A stretch of 6,937 nucleotides of DNA from Candidatus Rokuibacteriota bacterium (GTDB taxonomy: Bacteria > Methylomirabilota > Methylomirabilia > Rokubacteriales > JACOUJ01), in contig JACOUJ010000338.1 in assembly GCA_016177865.1 (NCBI GenBank), forward strand, positions 1 through 6,937, written 5' to 3'. The position numbers were made by a program, and so were the translations under genes. The notes beneath the pieces were generated by a model that made no database searches, was not told the origin of the DNA, and was given only the letters and a program-made list of their open reading frames with translations. This document shows positions 6,053 through 6,937 of this stretch, piece after piece (position 1 is the stretch's first letter; every line of letters begins with the position of its first letter).

Positions 6053-6814
6053 ATGAAGATTCACGTGCTTGGGGCGGGCGGAGGGGACCGAGCCGGGCAT
6101 CGGCTGCCGGCCTTTCTCGTGGATGATCACCTGCTGCTCGACGCGGGCGGCGCTGCCGCCGCGCTTTCTCTGCAGGCTCAGGATCGGGTGGAGTACGTCG
6201 TCCTGAGTCACGCGCACCTCGACCACTCCGTGGGGCTCGCGTTTCTCGCGGACAACCGGGCCCTCAGTGAAGAGACGCGCCCCATCACCGCGCTCGCCCT
6301 CGAGCCGGTCCTCGCTGACCTGCGCGCGCACTGCTTCAACGACGCCCTCTGGCCCGATTTTTCCCGGCTCCCAACCCCCGAGAATCCCACCGTTCGCTTT
6401 CGCGCCCTCCCGTCGGAGGCCGAGTCGCGCGTCGGGCGCTGTTCGATCACCGCAATTCCCGTCCACCACACGGTGCCGGCCTCGGGGTTCCTCCTCGACG
6501 ACGGGAAGGTGACCCTTGCTTACACAGGAGACACCGGGCCGACGGTCGCCTTCTGGCAGGCCCTCAGAGGAACCAAGAGGCTCAAAGCGGTCTTCGCCGA
6601 GTGCTCCTTTCCGAACCGCATGGAGGAGTTGGCCGTGGCGACCGGCCACCTCACGCCGGCTCTGCTCCGGAGGGAGCTGGACAGGCTGCCGGCCTCCTTC
6701 TCGGTGCATGTCTTCCACCTCAAGCCAGCCTTCTACGAGGAAACCGCCGAAGAAGTGGCCCGCCTCGACGCTCCCATCAAGCTTTTGAAGGACGGCGAGC
6801 TTCTCACGTTGTAA
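6053..6814 (+). CDS. Class II (PDE1-type) cyclic-nucleotide phosphodiesterase, metallo-beta-lactamase fold
   Basis: With ATG at 6053 the protein has 253 residues. It begins directly with the first strand of the fold (MKIHVLGAGGGD). The metal motif is HAHLDH (H53, H55, D57, H58), with later candidate ligands H138/H139 in PVHHTVP, D160 in YTGDTG and H199 in GHLTP. AECSFPN (182-188) and FHLKP (221-225) fit the class II phosphodiesterase family (yeast Pde1, Vibrio CpdP) better than RNase Z or lactonases. The expected reaction is hydrolysis of 3',5'-cyclic nucleotide to 5'-nucleotide. There is no signal peptide, so it is probably cytoplasmic. An in-frame ATG at 5984 would add 23 residues (MIPFLTFRAP...) unlike the family and would lie upstream of the candidate promoter, so it is not preferred. 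The ribosome site before 6053 is weak. It is divergent from the cNMP-binding channel, whose ligand it may remove. Family confidence is good; substrate is inferred. Confidence 0.9.
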   Translation: MKIHVLGAGGGDRAGHRLPAFLVDDHLLLDAGGAAAALSLQAQDRVEYVVLSHAHLDHSVGLAFLADNRALSEETRPITALALEPVLADLRAHCFNDALWPDFSRLPTPENPTVRFRALPSEAESRVGRCSITAIPVHHTVPASGFLLDDGKVTLAYTGDTGPTVAFWQALRGTKRLKAVFAECSFPNRMEELAVATGHLTPALLRRELDRLPASFSVHVFHLKPAFYEETAEEVARLDAPIKLLKDGELLTL

Positions 6815-6834
6815 CGGGCTGGCCCGGAAGCCCG
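6815..6834 (+). terminator. Hairpin directly after the phosphodiesterase stop
   Basis: CGGGCT and AGCCCG (6815-6820 and 6829-6834) form a perfect 6-bp stem around an 8-base loop, immediately after the TAA. No T-run follows. It may mark the 3' end of the transcript but is not a standard intrinsic terminator. Confidence 0.35.
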
Positions 6835-6839
6835 GCGAG

Positions 6840-6909
6840 CCCCCACTTGGGACAGGCGGGAGGTTGGGGGTCCCCTGAGCGCAGCATTCGCGGGAGCGAC
6901 GGGGTCCCC
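6840..6909. repeat. Nested GC-rich inverted repeats in the right-end non-coding stretch
   Basis: CCCCCA (6840-6845) pairs with TGGGGG (6865-6870). The self-complementary GGGGTCCCC occurs twice, at 6867-6875 and 6901-6909, so the copies can also pair with each other around a 25-base loop. No gene, tRNA or rRNA pattern is recognised in 6815-6937. The structures could end transcription or belong to the leader of a gene beyond the window. Confidence 0.35.
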
Positions 6910-6937
6910 ACCGTGAGTGAGCGGGATGGGGGGGACC

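Overview
This is a high-GC bacterial window of free-living, signalling-rich type. Four of its five genes are on the minus strand. The organism cannot be named from the sequence. The GC content, the sigma-54-type promoter, the multi-receiver hybrid kinase and the cyclic-nucleotide-binding MscS channel would suit an environmental lineage such as NC10/Rokubacteria, Nitrospirota or a deltaproteobacterial group. That placement is a guess.

Left part (1 to about 4143, minus strand, read right to left): a compact phosphorelay operon. It starts with a cytoplasmic hybrid histidine kinase (REC-PAS-HisKA-HATPase-REC-REC). After 14 bases comes a response regulator whose output domain is a SpoIIE/RsbU-type PP2C phosphatase. 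Next is a GAF-domain histidine kinase with a GGVAHDFNN H-box, cut by the left window edge inside its dimerisation domain. The two junctions are short and all three genes read the same way. Two histidine kinases and four receiver domains thus lie in about 4.1 kb, with one enzymatic output, a Ser/Thr phosphatase of the kind that acts on anti-sigma-antagonist proteins.

Middle (4144-4443): 300 bases without a convincing gene. They hold a very good match to a sigma-54 (-24/-12) promoter aimed at the hybrid kinase, an 11-bp-spaced direct repeat upstream of it, and a perfect 7-bp hairpin just after the channel gene.

Right part (4444-6814): an MscS-family channel with a C-terminal cyclic-nucleotide-binding domain (minus strand), transcribed divergently from a class II (PDE1-type, metallo-beta-lactamase fold) cyclic-nucleotide phosphodiesterase (plus strand). 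Only 67 bases separate the two preferred start codons. That gap contains overlapping sigma-70-like promoters and an 8-bp palindrome. A channel that appears able to bind a cyclic nucleotide sits back to back with an enzyme predicted to destroy it, which is the most suggestive functional pairing here. The last 123 bases are non-coding, GC-rich and full of inverted repeats.

Overall the window joins a multi-input phosphorelay with a phosphatase output to a cyclic-nucleotide/mechanosensitive channel module. Both could serve envelope or osmotic stress adaptation, but a link between the two halves is inferred only from adjacency.
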